Part shown: positions 1 through 10,753 of the stretch, one piece after another
Numbering within the stretch: the stretch's first letter is position 1
How the letters are laid out: every line of letters begins with the position of its first letter
Source of the DNA: Blastomyces gilchristii SLH14081
Taxonomy: Eukaryota > Ascomycota > Eurotiomycetes > Onygenales > Ajellomycetaceae
Assembly: GCF_000003855.2 (NCBI RefSeq)
Contig: NW_003101651.1
Span: forward strand, 56,944 to 120,943
Direction of reading: 5' to 3'
Length of the DNA stretch: 64,000 nt
Translations under genes and position numbers: made by a program
The notes under the pieces: model-generated
Databases searched by the model: none
Seen by the model: only the letters and a program-made list of their open reading frames with translations
Told to the model about the DNA's origin: nothing

Positions 1-434
1 CCCTTCTCCTCTGTGCCCATGCAGAGTTACACGTAACACGCTGTCGACTTGCATGACGCGTCTAATTCCATGTTCAATAGTTTTCGTACCTTGGGCTGGC
101 CCTTATCGGACTCTCACACTATACATGTAGAGAATAAAGTGTGGCCATTTGCTCTCACTTCGCTTATTTCCTCCTTCGTAATTTCGTATCATCTAGCTCA
201 GTCTGACTGGGAGCGGACCGACCCATCACTGGCTCACTAGTATGAAGTAGCTAGTCCATACTGGTGACGGCTATTATGGCTTGATGATGTCGCTCGCCTG
301 GGAAGTTGATATCCCGACGTGCTCGCGTCTCAGTAGTACTCCCCGATACAACGCTAGGAGAGATACGACGTCGCTTAAACTAGACATGGCACGGCAGGAC
401 CGTCACGGCACGTAGGGATGTAGAGGTATTGTGT
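1..434. other. Upstream spacer, no gene seen
   Basis: No convincing coding frame, repeat or RNA gene is visible. It lies 3' of the arrestin gene, so its right part is probably that gene's 3' UTR and terminator region. Confidence 0.5.
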
Positions 435-2404
435 CTACTGACTTGTTTTTGTTATATCTTTTCTCTCTTCTAGAACGTTACTCATGCATCTTAGAGTGAT
501 AAGTGGAACTAATCCCCGGGTCAAGCTGGGTGGGGTGGGGGTGTTGGAGTCTTGTTGGGCGATTTTGCAGGTGCAGTACAGGTTTTGGGATTGGGAGAGG
601 GAGGAGGAGGACGGGGAGGAGTAGGCGGGGAGGTACAGGTTGGATTGCGTGGCGAGGCAGGACATGATGTGGAAGGGGGAGTCGATGGAGATTTCGAAGT
701 GGCGGCGTTTGCTGGGGTCTCGCTCGTCGAGTTTGGAGAGACGGAGGACGATCTGTCGTTTTGTTAGTCGGGGGTTTTTTTTTTTTTTTTCAGCTCTTTA
801 GGACAAGAATTTATTCATCATATATTATCATGAACGGGCACCGCCCTACCTTGATCCAATGGTTTATTATCAACTGCTCATGCGTCGTATCAAAGTGCAG
901 CGCATGGGAGGTATCCTTCTTCTTCAGCTCCGCACAGCTAGGCAGCTGCACATTGAACTCCATCTCCGTCGGCCCCGCCTCAAAGCTCCTCTCCAAATCG
1001 CCCAGCAGATTCGTACTCCGCCGATTGACATACTCGATCCCCTCCGCCGCCTCCCGGCGCGAATCGTACGCAACCCCCCCGCCAGCGGTGACCCGACAAA
1101 CACTACCAGGAAACGCACTGGTACTCTGCGCATCCGCGCGCTTCTCGAACAAAAGCACCTTCTTCGTCGTATCGAGCCGGTGGTGTGCCTTGTTATTCGC
1201 CACGACCTGCGTGTTCTCCGAGATAATCACCTTGATGCGGTGCAGCACGACCTTCGCCAGCGGCGTCAGCTTGAAGGCAATGGGGACCTGCCCGCCGAGC
1301 GGGAACGATTTGCCCGAGATGATGATGTCGTAGTGCAGCTGGTCTTCCCACGTGCGCGATATCGCAATGGGCTCGACGTGCTCCAGCGAACCCTCGGGCG
1401 GGGTGCGGATGAAGGGAACCTCCCTGTGGCCGAGGAGGTTAGGGCGGAAGGCGCCCGATCGCTCAATAGTCGCTTCCAGCGTGTACTTGACCCAGCCCGC
1501 TATCGAGTTGATGCTCTCCGAGTACTGCGAGGAGATGGGGAGCTCGAAATTGTACCAGTACTCGCCCGGCTGGAAGAGCTTGTAGCCTCGCGATGCGACG
1601 CTGGGCCCGCCGTGGTGGGTGTCGCCTTTGGCAAAGCTCCGCGAGTACGTCGATTGGAGGGAGAGTCTTTTGGCTTCCTTGGGTAGCTTTGCTAGTGATG
1701 TGGCTGAGCCGGATTTTGCGAGTAGTTCGATTGTCGATGCGGCCAGCTCCTTTGTCGATACCATCGGCACCTTGAGGTTCATGTGGTCTGCGCCGTGGCT
1801 ATATTCCGCGGCTGGGAGCTGCGCGTTGAATAGCATCCAGGTGTGGTTCATTATTACATGTTGCTCGTGGAGTTGGCTCTTTTTGGGCGGGAGGCCTATG
1901 AAGATAGTCATATTAGAATCAACATAGTCCTATTAGAATTTGGTTATAACTAACTACGTAGAATCGCAATATATGGAGATTACTGGGGGACGACTACTCA
2001 CCGTCCGGCCAATTCGTCTGGCCCATCCCCTTGAAATTCAAAGAAATCTTCTTAATCCTAGCAGATTTAGATAGCTTCAGACGCAGGATCCCCCGGAGAA
2101 TCGAAGTCTTCCTCGTGTCGGCATCGTTCCGATCGAACCCTTCGAGGAACAGCACAGGTTCAGCCAAGCATATCGAAACGGTAATGCCATTTGACGACGC
2201 GATTACTTTCTCGTTCCGTAACAGCGACAGCGACAGGGCTGATACTGGCGCATTTTGCGAATGCCCGTCCGGCGGCACCGTGTTGCTGCGCAGGGACTCA
2301 GCGACGGAGGTGGGCCGGCTTCGCGACGAGGTTGGAGTGAACGAGCCCGAGCTCACAGACTCCACCGTGTCCACCGCAGCTGGAGACGCACGAGTTAACA
2401 ACAT
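435..2404 (-). CDS. Alpha-arrestin (ART/CreD-like ubiquitin-ligase adaptor)
   Basis: Alpha-arrestins recruit the HECT ligase Rsp5/HulA to plasma-membrane transporters and so drive their endocytosis. Three exons fit: 2404-2002, 1895-850 and 752-435, with introns GTGAGT..ATAG and GTAGGG..ACAG. The joins keep frame and give 588 residues. The N-terminal arrestin fold includes KISLNFKGMGQTNWPDG followed by LPPKKSQ, the usual arrestin pattern, then HTWMLFNAQLP. The C-terminal fold includes GQVPIAFKLTPLAKVV. The last exon continues the fold (IVLRLSKLDERDPSKRRHF) and holds LPAY at residues 524-527, a PY-type motif able to bind ligase WW domains. The start is the first ATG of the open frame; residues 1-45 are Ser/Thr-rich and probably disordered. 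The second intron carries a pyrimidine-rich tract on the plus strand. I cannot assign the exact paralogue (CreD, Aly or another ART), so no symbol is given. Confidence 0.9.
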
Positions 2405-3845
2405 ATCTCCATATCCCGCGGGGGGGAGGGATATTGAAGAGGGTCGATTGGTTCTAGATCTGCGGGATACTTTGGTGGGAGAAGGTCGCGCGAAATGGTC
2501 TCGGGCAGGTGGTGAAGTAGACCTGGGGGGAGGAGAAGAGAGACAAAGGAAACGTTTCGCGGATTCTGGAGGTCGCGCCAGGGTAGCGGTTCTTTTTTGT
2601 TTATTTTGAGGAGGGAGAAGCTTTTTTTTTTTTTTTTTTTTTGTATTCTTAAATACAAAATAAAAAAGATATAAATGTTAGTACTTGGTGGCGACAAGAT
2701 GGAAGTCGGCGGTACCAACTTATTAGATACCCTTGTAGCCGAGCGAGTTATGCTTGTTCCAAGATTTGTGCTTGGAGGCGAAACTAGAATAAATGTTAGA
2801 AAGGAAGAAGAAGAAGAAGAAGCGCGTAGTGGCCATTGTGGTTCAGACTTCTGCAATCATATATTATATATATATATATAATATAACTAGGACAGAATTA
2901 GAGAAGATGTCAGGTTTTTCTTTTTTCCTTTTCTGAGAGGGTTTGAGGAGAGTTTTGCTGTACAAGAATGAAGCTAAAAAAAATGACCGGCAGATGAGAC
3001 TGGCTAAGACGGACGGTTTTTTGCCGTTGCAGAAATCTTGTTCAGGGACCAACAGCAGCAGCAGCAGCAACAGCAGCAGCAAAAGTAACTGTACATACAA
3101 GAATAATTGAATGGTTGTAACATGGAGATGTATCTGGAATCGAAGAGAGAAAAAAGAGTATGGAATATCTTGGAGAGAGAAACAGAGAGGGGAAAGTTAC
3201 CTATACAGAAACACTCATTGCAATGTAGTAACTATGTATGTGTGTATGTGTTATACCTTATAACAAGACTCTTATTATATAGTTATAGGATGTAACTAGT
3301 TAGTTAGTTGCAAAGAGTGTTGTCTGTCCCCCTGCGGGCCGACCGTTTCCGCTGGCCACATGAGCATAATAATAAACAAACATTAACATAAACATCAACC
3401 TCCTAGGTTAACCGCTGACATCATAACTAGTACTAGTAGTAAATAATAAGTGGATGACTGCGGTAGAAGGCCTAGAACGGAGATAGACACCGCCCAGACA
3501 CCGCCCAGAATGGGGCTTCTTCCCACTAAGTTCTTAGCCCGTGTTTAACTAAGTTTTGGCGGTGGAGAACGGGCAGATCAGGCGATAGATAAACCCTCAC
3601 CTCTCTCTCTCTCGACTTCCAAGTTCGAGCCTTATTATTATTATTATTATCCCTTATTTCTACGGAGTAACTTACTCGCTTAGAGTTTCTTTTTTCCCTT
3701 TTTCCTCTTTTTCCTCTTTCTGAATCCCGAACTCGGCTTGTGATAAATGTCAGCAGCTGACTGCTGGACTGGCTGCAATAATAGCCATGCCAAATCCCCA
3801 GCTAGATAGACTCTCTGCTGTTGAACTAGGAAACAAGATGGATAG

Positions 3846-3931
3846 ATGTCTGTACATGCATATATATATATATATATATATATTATGGACAGCATAGCAC
3901 AAAGCCAAGCAGAGAGAGAGAGAGAGAGAGG
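3846..3931. repeat. AT and GA microsatellite pair
   Basis: An (AT)n tract is followed after about 30 bases by a (GA)n tract. These are simple-sequence repeats in the arrestin/IFRD intergenic space with no coding role. Confidence 0.85.
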
Positions 3932-4586
3932 GAGAGCTAGCGAAAAGATCAAACATATGATGACATGTGATGATGTGGGAGAGAGAGAGGGGGAAATGAT
4001 AATATCGTCATCCCGCTGTGGATATACCTATACCAACCATAACCATAACCTAGGTAACTAAGTATTAATAATGACTAGTTGAAGCTGTTACTTGGTAAGT
4101 TAGCAATCATGACAGCATCTCTCTCCCTACAGCCTACTAGGGTGATATTACAACAGGGCATTTTCCCTGGCTGTCCCAAGAGCTACTTACTTATAAGAAG
4201 TACGGTAAGTTACCTATTATTATTATTATTGAAAGCAGGCATATATACAGAGTACAGAGTACAGAGTACTCCGTATATATGGATGGGATTGCTGGACGAC
4301 GACGACTCCCCAGCTTTTGCCACGGGGTGATATTCGCTGCGTAACGCCTGAACCATAATAAATAATACATTAATACCAATGCTGATCATACAATAGAGCA
4401 ATAATAGTCAAAAGGCTCTCTCTACTCTTTGTATGGTAACTATGGTATGTGTATTATTGTGTTATTTTGTTGTACTCGAACTCGAATAAATAGGAACTAA
4501 CAAAATGACGTCATTTGCCAGGGCCTCGGCTAGCTAGCCGGATCGGGATCAGAGGGCGAGCCCTAATCTTGCTAATCGGGGAAATT

Positions 4587-4640
4587 CTTTTTTTTCTTTT
4601 TCTTTTTCTTTTTCTTTTTCTTTTTACTTTTTTTTTTTGT
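4587..4640. repeat. CTTTTT polypyrimidine repeat
   Basis: Iterated C-T5 units end in longer T runs. A simple repeat in the upstream region of the IFRD-like gene. Confidence 0.85.
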
Positions 4641-5420
4641 ATAGGCCAGACGCTGCAGCAGTTAGATATCTATATCCAGTTACCTCACTTACTTCGACTT
4701 CGAGGGTTCGAGAGTATTGGCTAATGTATATATACACTCCAATCATCCATCCATCTCGTCCTCTGTGTTGTGATCTTAGTCTGCGTGTTTTATCCTGTTG
4801 ACTTTTTTTGCCTGCCAGACTATTTTTACGTCATTTCCCACCCACCAAGCAAGAGCCCTAACAATATACAACAATCATCTTCTTCTCCTCCTCCTCCACC
4901 CCCACCAACCAACCAACCAACCACTCTCCACACATTTCCGTCACCACCCCGCTCAGACTCCCAAACGATCCCGCGGTATAAGACTTCTTCTTCTACCCTA
5001 GTAATGGTAATGCTTGACCTTATGGACTATTCGTCTCTACACACCTTCCGCTGCATCTTGTGCATGTACCACTGCAAGACCACCAGGCCTCTGGGCTAGC
5101 ACCTGCCGGACTCCCCAAGAAATACGAACTGAACCCTCTACTACTGTGCGCACCAGCGCATCCTTCTCTATCCTACCTATCAATAGGCTTCGCCACCTCT
5201 AGTTATATATATATACATATATATATATATATCATCAACCGCGAGCTTCTTCCAAGCACGATACATCCTTACTCCTACACTTTTCGCTCCCAAAAAAACA
5301 CACTTTATTGAGAAGACGAAGAGGAACAGAGGTCCAACAGCCTACCTCTCTCGTATCCCCCATCCCCCACAAAACAAGGGAACCAAAACCCAACAGAATT
5401 CGATATACATTCTAGCCAAC

Positions 5421-5640
5421 ATGCGGGATCTCCGTCGTCAGGCTCTTGAGAGCAAAAAGACCGTCTCGCGCAAAGCACAGAGCCGTGAAGCCTCTCGGGC
5501 TACTTCGCGCGCAAGCTCCGCTCAAAACTCGCGCCCTTCCTCCCGTAACGCGAGCAGGCATCCTTCAGATGACGAGGATGCTGAGAGTGAAGGAACGTCC
5601 TACAGGTATGGTTTTAATTTTTTTTATAAATGGAAAGGGG

Positions 5641-5685
<45 letters not shown>

Positions 5686-7047
5686 GCACTGCTAACATAT
5701 CTATTTCCGTCCCACAGCTCCCCATCGCTCGATGAATACTTCCCCTCTGCAAATGATGAAGAAGCAGCCGCTTCCGAAACCTGGCAACAAGATTTAGAAG
5801 AAGTGATAAAAGACTACAACGACCGCAAACGCAGCAGCAACCTGAGTCGCGAGGACGCACTGACTGCTTACGTCCGCATCCTGACATCCCACTACGTCGA
5901 CGAATCCCTACCTGAATTCAACGAACTCCTCGCCTCCTTCGCCAAGAGCATCAAATCCGAGTCCAGCGAGAAAGAAACAGTCCTAGCCCTGAAAGCAGTA
6001 AGCCTCACGGCACTGACCTTCCTCGATGGAACCATCTACGACCAGTTTTCCTCTCTGCTTCGCCGCACCATCACAGACTCCCCCAACATGCCCATCAAAG
6101 CAGCCGCCATCCACTGCCTGGGCGCCTGCACCTTCTTCGGCGACGCGGGCGAGGACGAGATCCTCGACCAGATGAACTTTTTGCTCGAGATCGTTTCGTC
6201 CGATGGCCATTATGTTAATGCGCCCGACGATGCGAGTGTTGTCACCGCCGCGCTAGAGGAGTGGGGATTCCTCGCGACGGAGGTCGAGGATCTCGAACAT
6301 GAGAGCGAAGACGCCATCGAGGCGTTTGCAGAGCAGCTGGAGAGCACCGAGGCGGCGGTGCAGATTGCCGCAGGCGAGAACATCGCGCTGCTCTATGAGA
6401 AGAGTTACACGCCACTGGAGGAAGGGGAGTCGATGCCGGACGTGGAGGACGAAGGGGAGAATGAGTCCTCCGCGGACGAAGACGGGTCTTCGTTCCTATC
6501 CGACGACGAGGATGGACCCGCAGGCGATCACGGCCCGCCGCTCATCAAACGCTACAACGCATACCACAACACCCCGCGCATCCTCCACCAAGTCGACGCC
6601 CTCGCCAACGTCTCCGGCCGCCACATCAACAAGAAGTCCAAACGCTCGCTCCACGCCAACTTCTCCTCCATCCACACCACCATCGCCAACCCGCGGCGCG
6701 GCCCGCAGTACAGCAAGGCCATCGACAGCGAGACGTCTCGCCAGTATGGCACGCGGAAGACGGTGAAGATCCACCAGGATGCGTTTATGAAGCTGGATCG
6801 ATGGTGGAAGTGGTTACGCCTGGCGGCATTGCGGCGGTTGTTGAGGTGGGGGTTTGTGACGCATTATTTTGAGGGGAGTAGAGGGGTGTTGGATTGTTTG
6901 CCGGTTATGGTGAGGCCGGTGGTGAAGAGGAAGGCGAAGGGGATGGGGTTGGGGATTGGTGGTGGTGGTGGGAGTAGTAGCAGTGGTGGCGGCGGCGGTG
7001 GTGGTGGGAAGAAGGGCGGGAGGAGGAAAGGGTTTGAGATGGTTTGA
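5421..7047 (+). CDS. IFRD (interferon-related developmental regulator) family protein
   Basis: Two exons, 5421-5605 and 5718-7047, join across a GTATGG..ACAG intron to give 504 residues. Residues 1-60 are basic and Ser/Arg-rich (MRDLRRQALESKK start). The middle is an all-helical IFRD region, with WQQDLEEVIKDYNDRKRSSN, LTAYVRILTSHYVDESL and ALKAVSLTALTFLDG, consistent with armadillo-like repeats. An acidic linker follows at about residues 330-370. The conserved C-terminal part has KRSLHANFSSIHTTIANP and RWWKWLRLAALRRLL. It ends in a low-complexity Gly/Ser and Lys/Arg tail. In animals IFRD1/2 act in transcriptional control, and IFRD2 binds inactive ribosomes; the fungal role is unknown to me. 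The intron contains a run of 39 T. The ATG chosen starts the open frame, and the basic N-terminus is typical of the family. Confidence 0.9.
5645..5683 (+). repeat. 39-nt poly-T tract inside the IFRD-like intron
   Basis: An uninterrupted T run between the 5' splice site at 5606 and the acceptor ending at 5717. It lengthens the polypyrimidine tract of the intron and is likely to vary in length between isolates. Confidence 0.9.
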
Positions 7048-7612
7048 GGAAGTTTGTTTCTTTTTCCCTTCATTTTTTTCATTTTTTTTTTTTTTTTTGG
7101 GTCCCTTTTTTCGCTTTCTGGTGTCTATTCGGGTTCCGGTTCCTGTTCTAAGTTATTGTCTATCACCTCTCCTGCCTTACTTACCTTAACCCCCCCTCAC
7201 TCTGTCCTGATTGCATGGTCTTATTTCATATTCGTTACACTTTTCTGATCAAAAGAGTTTTAACCGATTCTTCCTTCGTCTTGGATTTTTTTTGGCTTCC
7301 ATATATATATAACTAACTCCCTTGTTTTCCCCTCCCCCCAAAATTTCCCTGTTTACATCCTGTGAGAAACACCAGATGTCATGATGATGTGTTGATGTTA
7401 TTAACTCCCCTTTTCGTTACCCATTCCTTGTCTTTGTCTTCCCCATCATCACAGACAAAACTATATATTTCTCTGTCATTTCTTCTTACATATTTTGTTT
7501 TCAATCATCATTCATTGGCGGGATACATACATACATACATACATTACATTACATTACATATATATATTTACATATCTGCACCATTTTTGTCAAAAAAACT
7601 ACACTTAGAAAG

Positions 7613-7642
7613 GGATGGATGGATGGATGGATGGATGGATGG
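7613..7642. repeat. GGAT tetranucleotide repeat
   Basis: About seven perfect GGAT units, next to an ATAC/ATTAC repeat at 7523-7560. Confidence 0.9.
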
Positions 7643-8110
7643 GTTATATATGTTTTGCATTTTATATACTAACTGTATGGTTACTCTACAAATGTCTGGC
7701 TCATGTTATCTATTCTCACTCACATGTTCATAAGAAAGAAGAAAAAGAATGCAAGTCATTTGTTTGTTTGTCTGTTTGTTTATTTCCCCTTACATATAAT
7801 TAATTTTTTCTTGTGACTTACAAACAACAGAGATGTGGTTTTGGGATATCCTGTGCTTTTATAATCTAGAATCATGATAAAAAAAATCTATTGAAATACA
7901 CACACACACACATATATATATATATAGATCTGTTGTTAACCATGATTTACGTCCTTTTCGCCCACCTCCTACTGATGACTGCCGCTTCGTCAACAACGCC
8001 GTCCTGCGCCTTGTCTCATGTTCCGCTGGGCTGTATTCTTCCTTCCTACTTCCTACGTCCCGGCCTTTGCAAGAATTGGGTACGAGTCAGGAGGTAAGAG
8101 AGAAACGCCA

Positions 8111-8155
8111 AGAGTCAGAGTCAGAGTCAGAGTCAGTCAGAGTCAGAGTCAGAGT
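8111..8155. repeat. AGAGTC hexanucleotide repeat
   Basis: Seven to eight AGAGTC units with one shortened unit in the middle, followed by a TG run. Confidence 0.9.
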
Positions 8156-8551
8156 GTGCACGTGTGTGTGTTTCATATTCAATAATCCTGGACAGAAAAG
8201 TGAATAAATAAATAAATAAATAAATAAGAGCTGAGCTGAGCTGAGTTGTGGAAGAAGAGGGGGATAAGAGAAACTGGATAGCTTCCCTCCTCCTTGCCTT
8301 GCGTTGAGGGGAATAGAATAGAAGAGGAAAGAAAGAAAGAAAAAAAAGGGGGGGGAAGGGTCGGGGGAATAGAGAGAACAGAGTAAAATGACAGAGAAAA
8401 AAGGACCAGAAAAGCGTGGCTATAACATCCATGGATCCAATCCATCCTAGAAAAGGGGAGAATAAACTGTTGAAAAATAAACTAGAAAGGAAGAAAGGAG
8501 GAAGAAGGAGATATTCACAACCGACGAGAACGCCTAGAGGGAAGAAGAAAG

Positions 8552-8581
<30 letters not shown>
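8552..8581. repeat. Poly-A tract (30 nt)
   Basis: An uninterrupted A run 3' of the STE7 stop codon; on the STE7 transcript strand it reads as poly-U. Confidence 0.9.
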
Positions 8582-8582
<1 letters not shown>

Positions 8583-8726
8583 AGAAGATAAAGATAAAAG
8601 ACAAAATGGCTTAAATTTAAATCACAATCACATACCCCATAATATTCCTCTCTCTCTTTCCCTCTCTTTTCCGCCCGCTCCCACCACCGCTCACCAACCC
8701 CCACTCACAAGCTTCATACCCGATGA

Positions 8727-10753
8727 CTATGCGTCCGCCAACCGCCAGACCCCCGCTGAGCCAGGAGGCGCAGGTAGCGGGCCGGAGGGCGGCGGCGCGG
8801 GCCTCGACGGCAGTGTTGCTGATTGGATCGCCGCGCGCGTCGTTGCGGCGGACGCGGACATGGGCGATGCGTACTGCGGGACGGAGGTGTCGATGTGTGG
8901 GTGGCTGGGGTATTGGCGGGTTGAGTGGGAGTGGGGGTGGCCGTTGTTGTTGTTGTTGTTGTTGCTCTTTGCGCTGCTGTTGCTGGTGCCGTTGGAGGTT
9001 AGGTGCTGGAGAGGATTGTGGGCGGGGTTGTGGGTGTGGTTGTAGTCTGGATGGTGGTGGGTGGCGCTGCCGAGGGAGAGGTGCTCGAAGCCCATTGTGG
9101 ACGAGGGTTCGATGGCGGACATGGGATCACTGTACATGCGCGCGCCGCTGCTGCTGCTGCTGTTGCTGTTAGGTTCCCGGGCGATGTTTAGGGGGATTTC
9201 GCCGGACGTCGGTGTGAAGCGGGGCCGCGGGGAGGTCTCTGCGTTTCGGGAGTGGGAGATGGAATCCCGCGAGCCGTCGCGGGTGATGGCTTTTGGGGCT
9301 GGAGGGGCGAGGTATGATTTCCTGTTGTGCTGTTCCATCATGCTGATTGCCCATTCGCGGAGGTTTACGGGGGTGCGTTTGGCGGCTTGGAGGAATGCAT
9401 CTTTGTCCTGTGGAGTTTGTTGGTTCATGTTAGATTCTAGTAAATAGTAATAAAAAGAAAAAAAAATAAATAAATCAAGTAATACATGAGAAAGGGACGT
9501 ATAGGCTACTTACATATAGTTCTCGCGGTGTTGGCCGCTCTTCTGGCTTCTTTAGCAAACATTTGGCGACGAAATCATCTAGGATCGGCGGGAATGCATC
9601 ACTCTTGGGCAGTTTGGGTGCCGGTTCATGCACGATTTGCTGTAGCAAATCCAGAATTCCCATTGGGCCCGCGCTTGCGCGGTCACCCGCAGCTGAGTCT
9701 GTTGCATCAAAAGGGAAGCGGCCCACAGCCAGCTCCATTATGGTTAAACCGACACTCCACACATCTGAGCGCACGGTGTATGCCCCGCCCTGGATACGCT
9801 CGGGAGCCATGTACGTCGATGTGCCGACGAAAGTGTCTGCTATGGAGTTGACTGTTTCGGTGGCCACGCCAAAATCGCATAGCTTTATATTTCCTCTTGA
9901 GTTTATTAGGACGTTGGAGGGCTTGATGTCTCTGTGCATGATGCGGTGTGTTTCATATAGGTACACTAGTCCTCCGAGGACGTATTCTGCGATTTTTCCG
10001 AGGACGTCGACGCGGACGGGGCCAAAGTCTTTGGAGATACGGTCAAGGGAGCTGGAGGAGACACATCACTTAGTTTTATATACTTCTTCTCCCAGGAAAC
10101 AGGGCATAAAGTAGGCATTTAACGGAAAAAGCATTCACATACCCGCAATCCATATACTCCATACAAAGTACTATATCCCTGGCTTCATTTTGAAAAGCGC
10201 CGTAGAACGTGACAATGTACGGCGAATTGCAATCATGGCCGACCTGTAACTCTCGTACAATCTGCTTCCTCACATTCTCTTTGGCGTCTACTCGGATGAT
10301 CTAGATCGACAAAACCCCAATGACACAGCCGTTAGAGATCCTGTATTCACAAAATATGTGCCAAAAATTATATATAAATATGTTATGAAGATGCATCGGA
10401 AAAATAGAAGAAATTTTTTTCTCTTTTTTTTTTTTAAAGGAAAACAAAGGTAGACTACAAACCTTCCTAGCCATAATAACCTTCGTCGACGCATGCATAA
10501 CCTTGCTGACGGTTCCACCATTGCCTGCACCGAGCTCCTTCAGCACCACCAGGTCCTCACTCCTCAAATCGAGCTTAAACTCCAGTCCGATCTCCAGCGT
10601 GTCTGTCCGGTTGCTGTCTGAATTTCCGATGGCGCCTGGCATCTGAGCATCACCGTCGGAGGACTTGGAGCCAGCCTTTGGCCCGGCAGAGTTGAGAGCT
10701 AGCCCTTTCACATTCTTTCGCTTCAGCGTCCGCGCCTTGAAGGAGTCACCCAT
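8727..10753 (-). CDS. STE7: MAP kinase kinase of the pheromone/invasion pathway (Ste7/Fuz7 type)
   Basis: This dual-specificity kinase phosphorylates the Fus3/Kss1-type MAPK. Four exons (10753-10463, 10300-10143, 10051-9514, 9407-8727) give 555 residues, and every join keeps frame. Seen: glycine loop GAGNGG (75-80), ATP-binding lysine in IMARK (K97), catalytic HRDIKPSN (H189-D191), DFG at 209-211 and an activation segment with S219 and T223 in the MEK spacing, followed by VGTSTYMAPER. The N-terminus has KRKNVKGLAL (11-20), basic residues followed by L-x-L, which fits a MAPK-docking D site. The catalytic domain ends near residue 325. The DKDAFLQAAKRTPV segment then leads into a low-complexity tail of about 200 residues with Asn, Pro and Ser runs. 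Sequence features favour Ste7 over Pbs2 or Mkk1. The last exon contains repeats that code for poly-Asn. Confidence 0.93.

Larger units (their letters stand above)
2405..5420. other. 3-kb intergenic region with microsatellites
   Basis: This is the divergent spacer between the arrestin and IFRD-like genes. I see only short frames without family features. It is rich in simple repeats: a T run near 2622-2642, a CAG/CAA tract at 3050-3081, a TTA run near 3630-3650, an AT run at 3860-3884, GA runs at 3917-3930, CTTTTT repeats at 4587-4640 and an AT run near 5205-5232. Direct copies of an 11-bp AGACACCGCCC unit lie at about 3485-3507. The part just upstream of 5421 is CT/CA-rich, as is common for fungal leaders. 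Confidence 0.6.
7048..8726. other. Convergent 3' spacer, simple repeats only
   Basis: The spacer lies between the ends of the IFRD-like gene (+) and the STE7 gene (-). No gene-like frame is visible. It holds many tandem simple repeats: ATAC/ATTAC at 7523-7560, GGAT at 7613-7642, CA/TA near 7900-7925, AGAGTC at 8111-8155, AAAT at 8203-8227 and A30 at 8552-8581. These would lie in or between the two 3' UTRs. Confidence 0.65.

Noticed and set aside
859..1686. 275-codon open frame on the plus strand
   Set aside because: It lies antisense to the arrestin exon, is Arg/Leu-rich and has no domain; it is a codon-bias shadow.
4660..4720. Possible tRNA gene (GGGTTCGAGAG, B-box-like)
   Set aside because: No A box and no acceptor or anticodon stem could be paired around it.
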